Shown piece after piece: positions 25,501 through 37,850 of a stretch of DNA of 64,000 nt. A program made the position numbers and the translations under genes. Location: positions 2,019,001 through 2,083,000 of the forward strand of contig CM072807.1 of assembly GCA_037013495.1 (NCBI GenBank). The letters run 5' to 3'. The notes under the pieces were generated by a model that searched no databases, was not told where the DNA came from, and worked only from the letters and a program-made list of their open reading frames with translations. Position 1 is the stretch's first letter; the number at the start of each line of letters is the position of its first letter. Source of the stretch: Hippophae tibetana (lineage: Eukaryota; Streptophyta; Magnoliopsida; Rosales; Elaeagnaceae).

Positions 25501-26063
25501 AAAATAAATGCAGGGATGTGATTGTGTGGGAAAATACCTCACGATATAATTACACCAAAAATAATATTTACCTGATATCAAAATTCTTTTTAATTTAATA
25601 TAATTTAACGAATACCTAAAAATTTATCCAATTAAGTCAACTCTATCCTTTTACTTCTAGGAAAGGAAGGAAATGATTTTTTTATAATTTATAATTAAAA
25701 TACATCTTTAATATAATATTATTAATAAATATAATTAAATTATCTTATCATCCCAAAAATGCCCTCAGTTACTCTAATATTCCACACCACTGTATCATTA
25801 AGAGAGAGAGGGGAGGGGGAGTCTCACATTATGTTTAATCATTAAGCTTTATTTAATTTTAAATGGTTAGATTTTTGGGTTATCAATTCTTATAAAAATT
25901 TAAGTTTTTTAAAAATTATATCACAAATTTAGATAAATTTAAATTATATTTATGATATAATTTTATTAATAAGTAGAATTAAAATTACGTAGAAGCATCG
26001 AATGAGAATTCTAATATGATAATTATAATTATTGTGATATATATATATATATATATATATTAA
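25501..26063. other. AT-rich spacer with a (TA)n run
   Basis: No gene. A GA-rich patch (AGAGAGAGAGGGGAGGGGG) lies near 25801-25820. A (TA)n microsatellite at about 26036-26060 is the insertion site of the next element. Confidence 0.6.
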
Positions 26064-27498
26064 GGGTTTTTGTCTATAATGGACATCTCCTGCTCAATAG
26101 TTTAGAAATATACTTATTTGTATTTTAGTTTAAAAATAAGCTCTTTATGACCCATTCAACAATTAACAGGTCATTTTTTTTTTGTCTTTTTCCAACTTTC
26201 CATACAACTCTATTTTCTCTCTCTTTTTCTAATCACCATTTTTTTTATCTTCTTATTTTCAAAAAAAAAAAAAACAAAAATGAAATATTATCTTCCACCA
26301 ACTTTTAATAAATAATAATTTATATTTATATAATAAAAATATATATACTTTTTTATAACAAATAACTTATCAAAATTTTATTATAAAATAATTTAAAATA
26401 ATAATAAATTATAAAATTTTAAATTATTAAAATTTTTACTAAAATAAATTATTTAAGATTAAAGAAATTTAAAAATAGATTACGTTATAACACATATCTT
26501 TAATATTATTATAATTTTAATTATTATTAAGATAACAAATATTTATTAATAATAATTTAATTTAAGTATTAAAATATAATTAATTAGATATAATTTATTA
26601 TATTAATAATAAAAATAATTATAATAATATTATATTAGATAATATTTTCACACAAAATTTGTAATATAATGTTCTATGTTTGTATTGTATATTGTAAAAA
26701 GTTGGAGAGAGAGACTTCACAATTTTTTTTAATAATTTAATTTTTTTATGAATATTATTTTTTATATCATAATTATAATTATTTATTAAATATAATTATA
26801 ATTATATTTAATAACAATAATAATAATATATTATATTATATTGTAAAGCCTCTCTCCAACTTTTTAAAATATACAATACAAACATAGAACATTATATCAC
26901 AAATTTTGTGTGAAAATATTATCTAATATAATATTATTATAATTATTTTTATTATTAATATAATAAATTATATAAATTATATCTAATTAATTATATTTTA
27001 ATACTTAAATTAAATTATTATTAATAAATATTTGTTATCTTAATAATAATTAAAATTATAATAATATTAAAGATATGTGTTATAATGTAATCTATTTTTA
27101 AATTTCTTTAATCTTAAATAATTTATTTTAGTAAAGTTTTTAATAATTTAAAATTTTATAATTTATTATTATTTTAAATTATTTTATAATAAAATTTTGA
27201 TAAGTTATTTGTTATAAAAAGTATATATTTTTTTATTATATAAATATAAATTATTATTTATTAAAAGTTGGTGAAAGAGAATTTTTTTTTGTTTTTTTTT
27301 AGAAAATAAAAAAATAAAAAAATGGTGATTAGAGAAAGAGAGAAAAATAGAGTTTGATGGAAAGCTAGAAAAAGATAAAAAAAAAAAATGACCTGCTGAT
27401 TGTTGAATGGGTCATAAAGAGCCTATATCTAAACTAAAACACAAATAAGCCTATTTCTAAACTATTGAATAGAAGATGCCCATTATAGACAAAAACCC
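26064..27498. mobile_element. Foldback element with ~0.66-kb inverted arms and 9-bp target duplication (Mutator-like)
   Basis: The left arm begins GGGTTTTTGTCTATAATGG (26064). The right arm ends with its inverted copy, CATTATAGACAAAAACCC, at 27498. The arms match for about 26064-26722 and 26841-27498 around a 118-bp AT-rich loop. ATATATTAA flanks both sides (26055-26063 and 27499-27507), a perfect 9-bp duplication as made by Mutator-like elements. There is no coding capacity. The arms differ at few positions. Confidence 0.93.
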
Positions 27499-27878
27499 AT
27501 ATATTAATGTGTTAAATTTTCAAAGAATAATTCTCCATAATTTTTAACATTATACTTTCATCGCTTTACTGTTTGTATCCACTGTTGGCTTGATTAGGCT
27601 TCATCTAGAGAATAAGTTTTTATATTTTTGCTTTCGTAAGGAAAATCAGGTTATTAAAAAAATGATTATGCATTATTAAAAAGAAAAACTTATCTTGTTT
27701 AAATATAAGAGAACACTGTCTTAAATGCCTTTGAGGTTTGTAGTATTTTTAATTATTTTCCTGAATTTTAAAATATCAAAAATACTTTTATATATTAATA
27801 GTGTTAATTTTTCACCCATTATTATTTGGATTACTATTCCTAAATTTTGATACCAATTTTTACAGATTGATACAATTT

Positions 27879-28567
27879 TTAATTGGAGGTTAATATTAAC
27901 CTAGTTAATAGTCTTTGTCTATTTATTAAAGGTAATAATTTATCTAAAAAGTTTATTATTTTGTTGTATAAGTCTAATTTTCTTCTATATTCATTATAAT
28001 TGCATAGTATATTATGTTCTTCATTGTGTTGGTTGCCTAATTCTAATCCTGAATCTATTAATTGTCTTTTAAAATTAAAAAATACTCTTTCATTTGTTAA
28101 ATCTAATAATTCTAACTTATGTACTAATGATTCGATGTTCATAGAGTATCATTTTGATAAATCACATGTGTTAAATATATATTATTTTATCCTATTCTTA
28201 GTATACAATCAAATTTTTCTTGTGTACATACAATGTATTTATAATCTTCAAAGAAGTAATATCCAAATATTAAGTTGTTGAATTTTTCTTTTTCTATTCT
28301 CACATATTTTAGACTAAAATAATCTTTTAATATCCTTTAAAAAAAATGGTCTATGATGCTTGTAATAACTTTAATATAATATGTATAAATATCTAATAAG
28401 GTATTAAATCTTTTAAAATTTTCAAGACAAGTTTGATAATCTTTATTTTTAAAATATTCATTTAAATGATAGAGATAACCTTTATCAATTTTTTTTAATA
28501 TAATCAGATTTTTATATTTGATTTTCATGGGGATTATTAGTTGTTTATTTCTAAAAATAATTTCCAT
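27879..28567 (-). pseudogene. Small viral frames downstream of the leader in pararetrovirus copy 2
   Basis: Two short minus-strand frames (76 and 87 residues) follow the leader. They have coiled, Lys/Leu-rich sequence without recognisable domains. Position suggests the small accessory genes found before the movement gene in several caulimovirid genera. Part of the fossil element; function unknown. Confidence 0.45.
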
Positions 28568-29036
28568 TTTCCTGTTTTAGCAATATTATGTCTTGTTGTA
28601 AGCAAATATTTAAACATTCAAGATTCTTAAAGAGCTTAAATTTATAATTATTATACCTGAATTTGATGGGTCTACCACGATATTTCCTTCTGTTCGTCTT
28701 ATTTTGCTACACCTATTATGCCTTAGCTTTGCTTACACCTCAACACCCCCTGACAATGGTAAGCCTTCTGCATCCATACATAAATGATGTCCAATAGTTG
28801 ACTTACTAAAGAAGAGTAATTAAACTCTATTTTATTCATAATATAATAATTATACTTAAAGCCAACTAAGAACCTTGAAAGGGGGTGTTTAGCTACTCAT
28901 AATTACTGGGTATAACATTATTGATTTTGGGATTTCTAGATAGAGAGGTTTTTCTATGCTAGAGTGTTTCAGAGTAGAGAGCTTTGGATTTCTGTGTATT
29001 CGAGTGTATGTGTCCTTTGAAATGATAATAAGGGTT

Positions 29037-29045
29037 CCTTTTATA
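29037..29045 (-). promoter_or_regulatory. TATA box of the pararetrovirus full-length transcript promoter
   Basis: The minus strand reads TATAAAAGG, followed by AACCCTTATTATCATTTC and then AAAGGACAC. This resembles the layout after the TATA box in the cauliflower mosaic virus 35S promoter (TATA, then CATTTCATTTGGAGAGGACAC). It lies between the viroplasmin region and the leader, where the promoter is expected. Confidence 0.65.
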
Positions 29046-29526
29046 GAACAAAGAATCCCTGTTTACAAGAATAAAACTATTATGTTACCCATGTTCTAAT
29101 AATTCATCTGATTTTCTACTTTAAAGGATAGTCATTACTTTTTTCTTGGGTCTACATCTTCATTTCTTTTGTAGTCTTTTGCCGATAGCTTCTTTTCTTA
29201 TTTTTCTTTTTCATTTTTTGCCCACAGTTCCTTTGATGACATTGATGATGACACATTTTCATTTTCTCGGTCTTTGATGCAGAGAATTTATTTGTGGTCT
29301 TTGGTGGATTTTATGGCATAGAAGCAAAATACCTTCCTTGTTTATTGACCAATTTCTAGGTTGTTGCAATTAAAATTGGTTTCATATTTGATGATTTTTT
29401 CACCATCTTCTTCTGAAAGAGTCATGCTACTGTGAGAATGATGATGACTTTACTATTTGAATAATTTACTTTAATCTCAGTAGAATTGTCAATCTTCCTG
29501 AGTTTATAGTAAATTTGGCTTAGCAG

Positions 29527-30642
29527 TTAACCTCTTAATACACAAAGTTTTTCTATGTTGAATTCCTTTTCTGGAAATGCCCTTGGTTTGAGAACCTCTC
29601 TGTTTGTCTTGGAAATCCCTAACTTGATGAAATGGTAGGGACTAATACTTCCTTCCTCATTCCAGTCCATTAATGAACTGAAAAATATAAGATAAACAAG
29701 TTTATCACCTACTTTAATTTTTCTTCTGAAATTTTTGATTGCTCTTTTAAAATTTTCTGGAAAATAATTTAACTTACTTAAATTAATTCTTAGATATATA
29801 TTTTCTATTAGTCCTACATGAAATGCATTATACACAAATATTGGATCAACTCCTTCCAATATATTGAGTTTGCTTCCTGCAGGAAATTCTTTGTCTATAG
29901 TATAGAATTTCATATCTTCAATATGTTCTTGGGTAGATTTTCTAGCCAAATTATAGAGACTCAACCATTGTAGCTTGTTGAGGTTTCTGTATTGGTCCTT
30001 TTCATCTTCAATGATTGGAGTAGTTCTAGGAGATGTCTCCCTGAATAGTACTAAATGTTTTACTATTTTTGATGTCTCTAGTGGAGATGTTTTTCTAAAT
30101 AGCACTAGAGGCCTTGCTATCTTTCCAAGATTTTTCAATCTGCTTAGAGCCGTTGGTTGTTGTTGTAGTGCTACAGAATAATTTCTTACTATCTCCTCTA
30201 GAGTTATTAGTTTTGGTGTTTTGTAATTGGCATAACTACCTTCAGTTTCTATTCTATTGGTGAAGGCTCTATGAGTTACTCTACTCATTCCTAGAATAGA
30301 TTTGCTAGCTTCTGCCCAGTTGTTATAAATTCCTGGTTTTGGACCATTATAGACCACATAAACTTTTTTCTGTTCTTCTTTTTCTGCCTCATCTACCGAA
30401 TTGATCTTTGTGGTTTTAGAAGTTTTTTATGAACTATTAGGTTCTTCCTTTTTTAATGGAGATTCCTCGTTTGAGCTTCTGATCTCTAGAGGTTGTTTTG
30501 AACAATTAAGTTCTTCTTGTTTCTTTCCTGTCTCCATAAGAGATTTCTCAAGATATAACAACTCGAGTTCTTCTTGTAGGATTTTTATCTCTTTTTCTTT
30601 TATCTTGATCTTGATATCAAGATATTCCATTCCTGAAAGCAT
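29527..30642 (-). pseudogene. Viroplasmin / translational transactivator-like region of pararetrovirus copy 2
   Basis: The start of the 276-residue frame reads 'YNGPKPGIYNNWAEASKSIL', the hallmark of the Cauli_VI (RNase H1 N-terminal-like) fold found in caulimovirus P6. Immediately upstream (30427-30642) lies a strongly charged coiled-coil frame, as expected near the N-terminus of such proteins. Known family role: inclusion-body matrix and re-initiation of translation on the polycistronic RNA. Fossil. Confidence 0.82.
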
Positions 30643-30740
30643 AAAAATAGTTAAAGGTGTTAATTCTTTGGTAAGAGTAAGCTATTTTTATGTCCTGAAA
30701 GATGTTCAACATCAAAATTGTAATGGTTGAACCATTATTG

Positions 30741-32490
30741 TCATCTAACTAGTATTTCTTGTTTGTAATCATCTGCAATATTAATTCTTAAAAAATAACC
30801 AAAATTCTTGTTATATGTTCTAACAATGAATCTGGAACTTATGACATATATTGCAAATTTCTTAATAGCCTTTTTAACAACTAAATATTCTTTTTCATTA
30901 CTATAATAATTTAATTCTGAACTTTGGAAAGATCCTAATATATATCTACAAAGATATTCATCTTTGTCATCTACTCTTGCTTTAAGAACTACTCCCCAAT
31001 AAACTTGTGAAGCATCTGTTTCAATTATCATCTTATCATTTGGTCTTGGATGGTATAAAATTGGTAAATATTTTATCTTTGCTTTTACTCTATCCATATA
31101 TAGAGTATCTTCTTCTGTCCATTTCCAAATATGATCTTTTTTCAATTTTGCCTGTAATGATTTTCTCATTTATGCAAGTTTCTTGATATAGGCTTCTGCA
31201 TATGTTAAGCATCCTAAAAATATTTGTAATTGGTTTTTATCTCTTAATTCACTAGGAAAACCTTGAATATTATTTAATATATGAGATTGTAGATTATGTT
31301 TTCCATCTTCAATTTCCAACCCTAAGTATTTAATTTTTTGTTAAGTAAGTACTGCTTTCTTTTCAGAGAGTACAATGCCTTCTTTTCTACATTCTTGTAG
31401 AATGTTGATAATATCCAAATAATATTTATTTAATTCATTACTGAAAACCAAAATATCATATATAAAAACATAATAAATATCTTGTAATTTCTTGAAAATA
31501 TTATTCATATATCTTTGAAAAATAGTTAAGCTTGTTTTAGTCCAAATGGTATAACTGTCCATTGGAATTGTCCTTGGAGGTAACTAAATGCTGTTAATTT
31601 TTGGGATTCTTCATCCAGTCTTATTTTCCAAAATCCACTTTTGTAATCAAAACTTAAGAAATATTTTTTTCCTTTTATTAATGATAATAGTTCTTCTTTT
31701 TTTGGAATGAAGTATCCATCGTCAATAGTTTCTTTATTTAGTGCTTTAAAGTTTATTATCATTATCTTTTTTCCTCTTATTTTCTCAGCTTTTTTTTCAA
31801 CTAAGAATGTTAGGCTAGAGTGAAGTGAATTACTTGGTATTATGACTTTTAATTCCAATAGTTCTTAAATTTGTTTTTCAAATTCAATCATGTCTTCTAG
31901 AGTATAAATCATTGGTTTTACTCTCATGATCTTTTTAGGATCTCTTAATTTTATGTTGACTATTGTTTTAGATTTATTTATTTTTGGATCCAAAGGATTT
32001 TGTGAGCTGACTGTTTTTAATAGTTTTCTAATGCATGTTAGGGCTTTATCTTCTTGTATTTCATTGAGAAAAGATTTTTTTTCTTCTATATCTAAAGAAA
32101 TATTTTATAAATAAGGTTTTTATTGGTCTTCTGTCTCACCACGTTTTTTATTTTTATGTTGTTGCATACAAGTTGGGTTTGAGAGAGTTAAAGCTTTTCT
32201 TACTTAAGAAACATATATGGTATCTCCTTCTAAGGTTGTGAGACTTATTTTGTCAGAATGTTATGTGAAAGGTTTATATAAGTTTAGGAAATTATTTCCT
32301 ATTAACAAATCTACAAATTGTTGATATAAAGTAGGAATGTGAAAGTTTTCTCCTCTTATCATTATATCAGTATCTTTTAATACCTGTTTGAGTTTTATTA
32401 TAATATTATTATCTATTCTTACAATTAAATCTTTTGGTGCTTGTTTCCAGTTGTCTCCTAGAAATATATATATACTAGCTATACACATAC
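30741..32490 (-). pseudogene. Protease, reverse transcriptase and RNase H region of pararetrovirus copy 2
   Basis: In viral order it shows a retropepsin-like stretch (about 32261-32488, ending 'VDLLIGNNFLNLYKPFT'), a reverse transcriptase fingers and palm region (31341-31858, 'FLSFDYKSGFWKIRLDEESQ' and 'AFSYLQGQFQWTVIPFGLKQ'), and an RNase H region (30741-31169, 'MIIETDASQVYWGVVLKA'). The wording is caulimovirid and not Ty3/gypsy. Broken in several places. Confidence 0.9.
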
Positions 32491-32599
32491 TAGCTCATGT
32501 ATCTATATATGCATGTAAATGATAAGTGTTATAACCTTTAATTTTAGTCCTACTTTAATGTCAGTACTATTTGGATTTGTAATACTATACAAATCATTC

Positions 32600-34300
32600 A
32601 TCTTCTGATAAAGAATATTCATGATTTGAGTTTTCATATTCTGAGTTAGTTATTTTTTCTTCAGTTTCTTCCAATAGATAGATACTGTAAGTATCATCTA
32701 TATCAGATTCCTCGATTGGTTCTAATTCCATTTTAAAAGCTTCTTCAAAGATTTTTTCTTTTTGTGGAAATTCGTTTTTATGTTGAAGTCTGCTTGTACA
32801 TTCATTAGCATAATGTCCTTCTTCATTACAGATTCAATATCTACATTTTTTCTTTCCTGAAAGGCAATAATTCCTTTTTTTCAAAAGGTTTATAATTTTT
32901 TCTTCTAAAATATTTTTTCTTATAGTTTTCTCTATTAAATCTCTTTTTATATTTTTGGAAATTTTTTTTCTGAATTTATATTTTTAAAATCTTTTATATT
33001 TTTTATATTTATATTTTTGTTTATAAGATTTTATATTACATCTATATTTCTCTGGTATTCTAAAATCTTTTGTATCACAACAAATTTTATCATTTCCTCT
33101 TATTTGTTTATAATCTTTTCTTTATTGGCATTTAATAATGATCCAATCTTTAAGGCTTCTTATTCTTCCTCCTAGAGTATCTGGTATAGTTTCTCTATTC
33201 TTTTGTTCCCAATTTTCTGTTAAGGTTTTATATAGTGTTACAAGTAATTTTTGAAAAAAACATTTCTTTATAAGTTGTTTGTATAGAGGGTGGTAACTTA
33301 TGGTGATACATTTCGTATTCACAAATAAAAGAATCTATGTAACACATGTTACGAATTTCCATATTTGTTAGATGCCATTTAGCTTCATTGATTTTATTTT
33401 CACTAGATTCAGTAATAGTCCTTCTTTTATCTTCTTCAATAAATTATTTGTATATTCCATTTATTATTGTATCCAAGTATTCTCTTCCTGTGGAAGCATT
33501 TCCTTGCATTAATAAATGTTGTTGATATGTTAAGTTTGAAAATCAAGTTTTACATTTCTTGTCATTTTATGTGCTATAAGCACTCTACAAGTTGAAGGAT
33601 TTGTTTGGATAGTTTGAGAAGTTTATATGAGTACACTCATCCCACTAGACCATTCATCTAAGGTTTTTTTTCCTATTTCTTATACAATCTAAATTTAGAA
33701 GTTCAGATTTATAATTCTCATGGAGTTTGGTAGAATACTACCTCTAGTTCCCCAATGTAATCATTCCTCCATTTTAGGTGGTTGTCTTCTTCTATATATA
33801 GTATCAGGTTGTTCTAATCTTTGTCTATTTCTTTCTCTCTTATGTGGGTCATATGTTCCTTCTTGGTAAGGACTTGTAATGAAATTGATTTCATATGACC
33901 ATTTAAGATCATGTTTTTTGGTTCAAAATCAGTTTCATTAATTATTGTCATATCATCCTTTTCTTTGTTAGTACAAAGTTTTCCATTATAATGTTCTTCT
34001 ATTTCTTTATTGGTTAATGTTAATAACCTGACTAATGTTTCTATACCTCTATTTTCAGGATACATGAATTTTCTTTCTAATTCTTTTCTATATTCCATTA
34101 AATTGGAATTATCTTTTTATTTTTAGATTGTTCCTCATTTTTTCTTTTCTCATTTTTAGGAATCAAAGAATTTGATTTCCTTGGTGATTCTTCTTTTAAT
34201 CCTTCTAAGTGATCATATTTATAACCTATTATTTCATTATTTCTATGTATGTTGTATACATCTTTTCTTAGTTCTAAAAATGCTTTGTGCATATCTTATT
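32600..34300 (-). pseudogene. Capsid and zinc-knuckle region of pararetrovirus copy 2
   Basis: A CCHC-type knuckle with 'NEEGHYANEC' (about 32795-32845) is followed by an acidic tail, as in caulimovirid coat proteins. Upstream frames (33122-33322, 33814-34098, 34098-34292) are Lys/Glu-rich, and two of them have matching stretches in copy 1. Fossil and broken in several places. Confidence 0.75.
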
Positions 34301-34748
34301 GTAGTTTATTATAACCATATTCCTTTATTTCCTTTAGTAATTCTCTTCGTATATCTATTATTTCCTGTAAATATTTTGTGTTTGATTCTTCGACTAAATT
34401 CATTTTCTCTGTCAATAATTGTATAGTTTTAAATAATGTTACTTGATTTTTACACCTACTAGACTTCCATTTATTTCTAAGTGCATATTTTTTATTTTAT
34501 CTCTAAACATGAATTTTCCCTAATATACAATCATGAACTAATGCCTTCATTATTTTAACTTCATTTTCTAGTTTTTTAACTTCTTCTTGGTTAAAAGTTT
34601 CTCCTTTACGGTCTATACAATTAAACTTTGGTATGTTATTAGTTTTAACAACATTACTATTTCTTCTTGTTATTAAGGGGTTTTCTTTAATATCTAATTT
34701 TCATTCTTATGATATTTCAAAGTTTATTAGTATTTTTGGTTTTATTAT

Positions 34749-35183
34749 TTATCCAAGTTCTTTAAAAGTTTGATCTATTTCTATAAATTCATTTTGTCTA
34801 TATATTGAACTATTACGACTATTTGTTAAAGAATATTTCATTAGATAATGTATTGAAAAATGATGATTTCTTTCTTTCATTAAATCTCCTCTTTCAAATT
34901 CATAAGCTAGACTTAATACTTGATTTAGATTTTTATCATGTATATTTATAGCAAATCTAGAGTATGTTGTAAATTTTAGCTTTTGGTATCCTAAATTACC
35001 CTGGATCATTCCTAATAAGGCATCTTGTCTATTTATTATTATGTTATCTAATAATGTTATTTTTATTAATGTTTGAAATCCTCCTAAATGGATGTATCCA
35101 ATTTTTTCTTTATCTTTATAAGGAATTTTTGATAACTTGTTTAATATAGTTTCTTTATTAATTAATGATATATTATATCTCAT
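34749..35183 (-). pseudogene. Movement-protein-like region (30K superfamily) of pararetrovirus copy 2
   Basis: A 144-residue frame with 'KIGYIHLGGFQTLIKITLLD' and 'ALLGMIQGNLGYQKLKFTTY', matching the 30K movement-protein core of caulimovirids. The same segment is recognisable in copy 1. Fossil. Confidence 0.8.
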
Positions 35184-35546
35184 TTTGCATCTCTAATCTT
35201 AATACTCATTTCCTTATTATTTATGCCAAAATAGATTATATTTAAAATTTAACTTTACTTTTTGAATTTTTTCAAATATCTTTTTACTTATTACCATTTC
35301 TTGTGAAAAACATCCTAAAATATCTTTTGTTTCTATGTCTATTATTTCTTGATTTATTTTTTATTCTTCCATTTTTGAGAATATTTTTTTAATTAAACCT
35401 TAGGGTATTTTTGATAACTGTTAGATTTAACATTAATTATGTTTTCAATGATATTTCTAATTTTTTTAAAACCTTGAGAGTATTTCTAAAGATTTCTTAA
35501 ACCTTAGGAATATTTCTAATTTTTTTCCAAACATAAGGCTCACATC

Positions 35547-35550
<4 letters not shown>

Positions 35551-35630
<80 letters not shown>
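35551..35630. repeat. (AAT)n followed by (ATT)n microsatellite, self-complementary
   Basis: Some 50 bp of AAT repeats switch at 35600/35601 to 30 bp of ATT repeats, so the two halves can form a hairpin. It adjoins the movement-protein end of pararetrovirus copy 2. Confidence 0.98.
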
Positions 35631-35631
<1 letters not shown>

Positions 35632-37098
35632 GTGTATATATTATTTTCAATGTAAAAAAATAACTTAAAGTTATTTGAAACAAATAATATGTTATGGAAA
35701 AGATAAAAAATGAAGTTATTTAAAGGAAAACAAAATTTGAAATTAAGATAATCTCTTAACGTGAATTGGTTCATACCAAATCTATTTTTCAAAAGAGTTA
35801 GGATGTGATAAGATGGATTATAAATGAGATGATTATTTTTTGATCATGTACCCATTAGGGATAAGGGATATGATAATGGGATGGTATGAGAGGTACAATT
35901 TACACCTCTAAACATGGCTTATACTTTAAGAATTCTCTTGTAAGTAATACAAATTAAGTCCTAAATTTGATTCCATTTATTAAGTTTGGGGTTTCAAACC
36001 AAAAAAACATTAACCTTTAAAAAAACTGAAAAAATATAATTATATATTAAATTTACTATTTATATTTTTTTAATCTAATTTTTTTTCACACGTAACAATA
36101 TATTATGTCACAGATTTTGTATGTTATCTTAATTATCAATCATGTATTAAAGTTATTAACTTAAAAAAATCAAATTAAATCTATGACACAGAATAACTTG
36201 GAAAAATCTAATAGTTAAAATTAAATGGGTCCGTGAAATGATATAATGATAAGAGTTATTTTTTTTTCTATTTCAAATCGTACAAATTTAAATTATATTA
36301 AATATTATTTGATTAAAAAAATTATAAAATATATCTTACATACTCTATAAATTAAAATGATCCATCTACACCTAATTAAAATCGAGGAAATTGCAATGTG
36401 GTTAACACATGCACTGTGAAAGCATTATATGTATCTTATCCTGATTGTCCATATATATAGTACTTTCAGCTTAATTAATTAAATTAACTTTAGCCATAAA
36501 AATATTACCAAAAGATTTGTTTAGCAAACCCTTAATAATAATAATAATAATAATAATAATTTGAAGCAACCACTTATTAGTTTTTTCTTTAAAAAAAAGT
36601 CCTTTTATTATGTTATAATTATTTTATTAAATTGAAAAAAAAAATATAAAGTGTAATGATTTAGAAATTAATTGAATCATAATTTATAAAGATATTATAA
36701 GACAAGTTAAGAATCTAGATAATACTTTCACATTTTCGTATCATAATCTATAAACTTTCTTGTTGACCAATAATGAATCAGCATGTAAAAGCAATGACTA
36801 AAATAGATTGCTACGTATGTAAGTAATTATCAACGTGTTTATATTTGTGAACTTTTCCGTAACAAGTCAACAAAAATGATGCAAGTACCAATAACGTTAA
36901 TTTCTAAATTGACTTAAAGGCCTACTCGTTTTTAAATTTTTAAAGCATAGTTTTATCATCCGAATTAATTTTAATAATGATAGAACGAAATTTTTATTTT
37001 TTAAATTTTTGAACATTAAAATAAAAGAAAATATTTTAAATTATTTTTACATTAGTTTTTATTTTTTAAAAAATATTAACTCCCTTTTTATATCTAGT
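35631..37098. other. AT-rich intergenic DNA
   Basis: No gene seen. A second short (AAT)n run lies near 36534-36560. Confidence 0.55.
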
Positions 37099-37732
37099 CA
37101 CTACTACAATATATACATATATTCACAGATATTTAGTCTCGATTTTTTTTGAAAACCGAGGCTATAGGGTTTTGGTCTCGGTTATTTTAAAACCGAAACC
37201 AGACATACCTTATCAATTTTCTCTCTTTAATTTACACCAAATATTAAATTTGTTTACCAATTTTTTTTTTCCTATCAATCTTCTCTCTTTTACATCTAAC
37301 ATCAAATTTTTTTATCAATTTTTTTCTTTTTCCCTTTTTCCAAATATTTTTTTCCTGTATATATATATATATATCATTTTCCCCTCATGCTCACGTGAAA
37401 CCCTAGTATCGCGTTCCAACCTCTAAACCACTCTCGCGCCACCGTATTCCAACCTCTGTTCCACTCTCCCACCGCGTTCCAACCTCTATTCCAATTTGAC
37501 ACCGCATTCCAGTATTTGTTTCACTCTCGCCATAGTAGTTCCTTAGCCATTACTTGAATCTTTCTAGTAACATAAAATCATCTTTTCTTTTATAAATGAA
37601 TCTCGGTACCAAATCTCAATCTATACATATAGGTTATTTCTAGCTTCCTAAAGGCTTGCTTATGTTGAGAAATTTGGATGTTGGATATTTCTTAGATGGG
37701 TTATGACAATTTGGTAGGAAGGTCGCTTGGTA

Positions 37733-37850
37733 TGGTTTGTGGAACGTGTGGTCGCCTCGTGCTGGTTCGTTGGGGTGGTGCAATGGGATGGTGCGCTAGT
37801 GCTGGTTCGTTGGGGTGGTGCATTGGTACTGGTGAGCTGGTGCTACTGTT
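37733..37850 (+). repeat. GC-rich GGTGC array, left inner part of the CACTA element
   Basis: Repeated words GTGCTGGTTCGTTGGGGTGG in two copies plus related GGTGC units, in a surrounding that is otherwise AT-rich. An inverted counterpart lies near the right end of the same element. Confidence 0.85.

Larger units (their letters stand above)
27870..35545 (-). mobile_element. Endogenous pararetrovirus fossil (Caulimoviridae), copy 2, near genome length
   Basis: About 7.6 kb, close to one unit length of a caulimovirid genome. In viral sense it runs leftwards from 35545: movement-protein-like region, capsid/zinc-knuckle region, protease, reverse transcriptase and RNase H, viroplasmin (transactivator)-like region, promoter and leader, then two small frames. 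That is a circular genome opened just before the movement gene. A separate viroplasmin-like frame points to the Caulimovirus/Soymovirus/Cavemovirus/Solendovirus side of the family and argues against badnaviruses. It is broken: frames are interrupted at least ten times. Its age is old, but it is younger-looking than copy 1. Confidence 0.92.
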
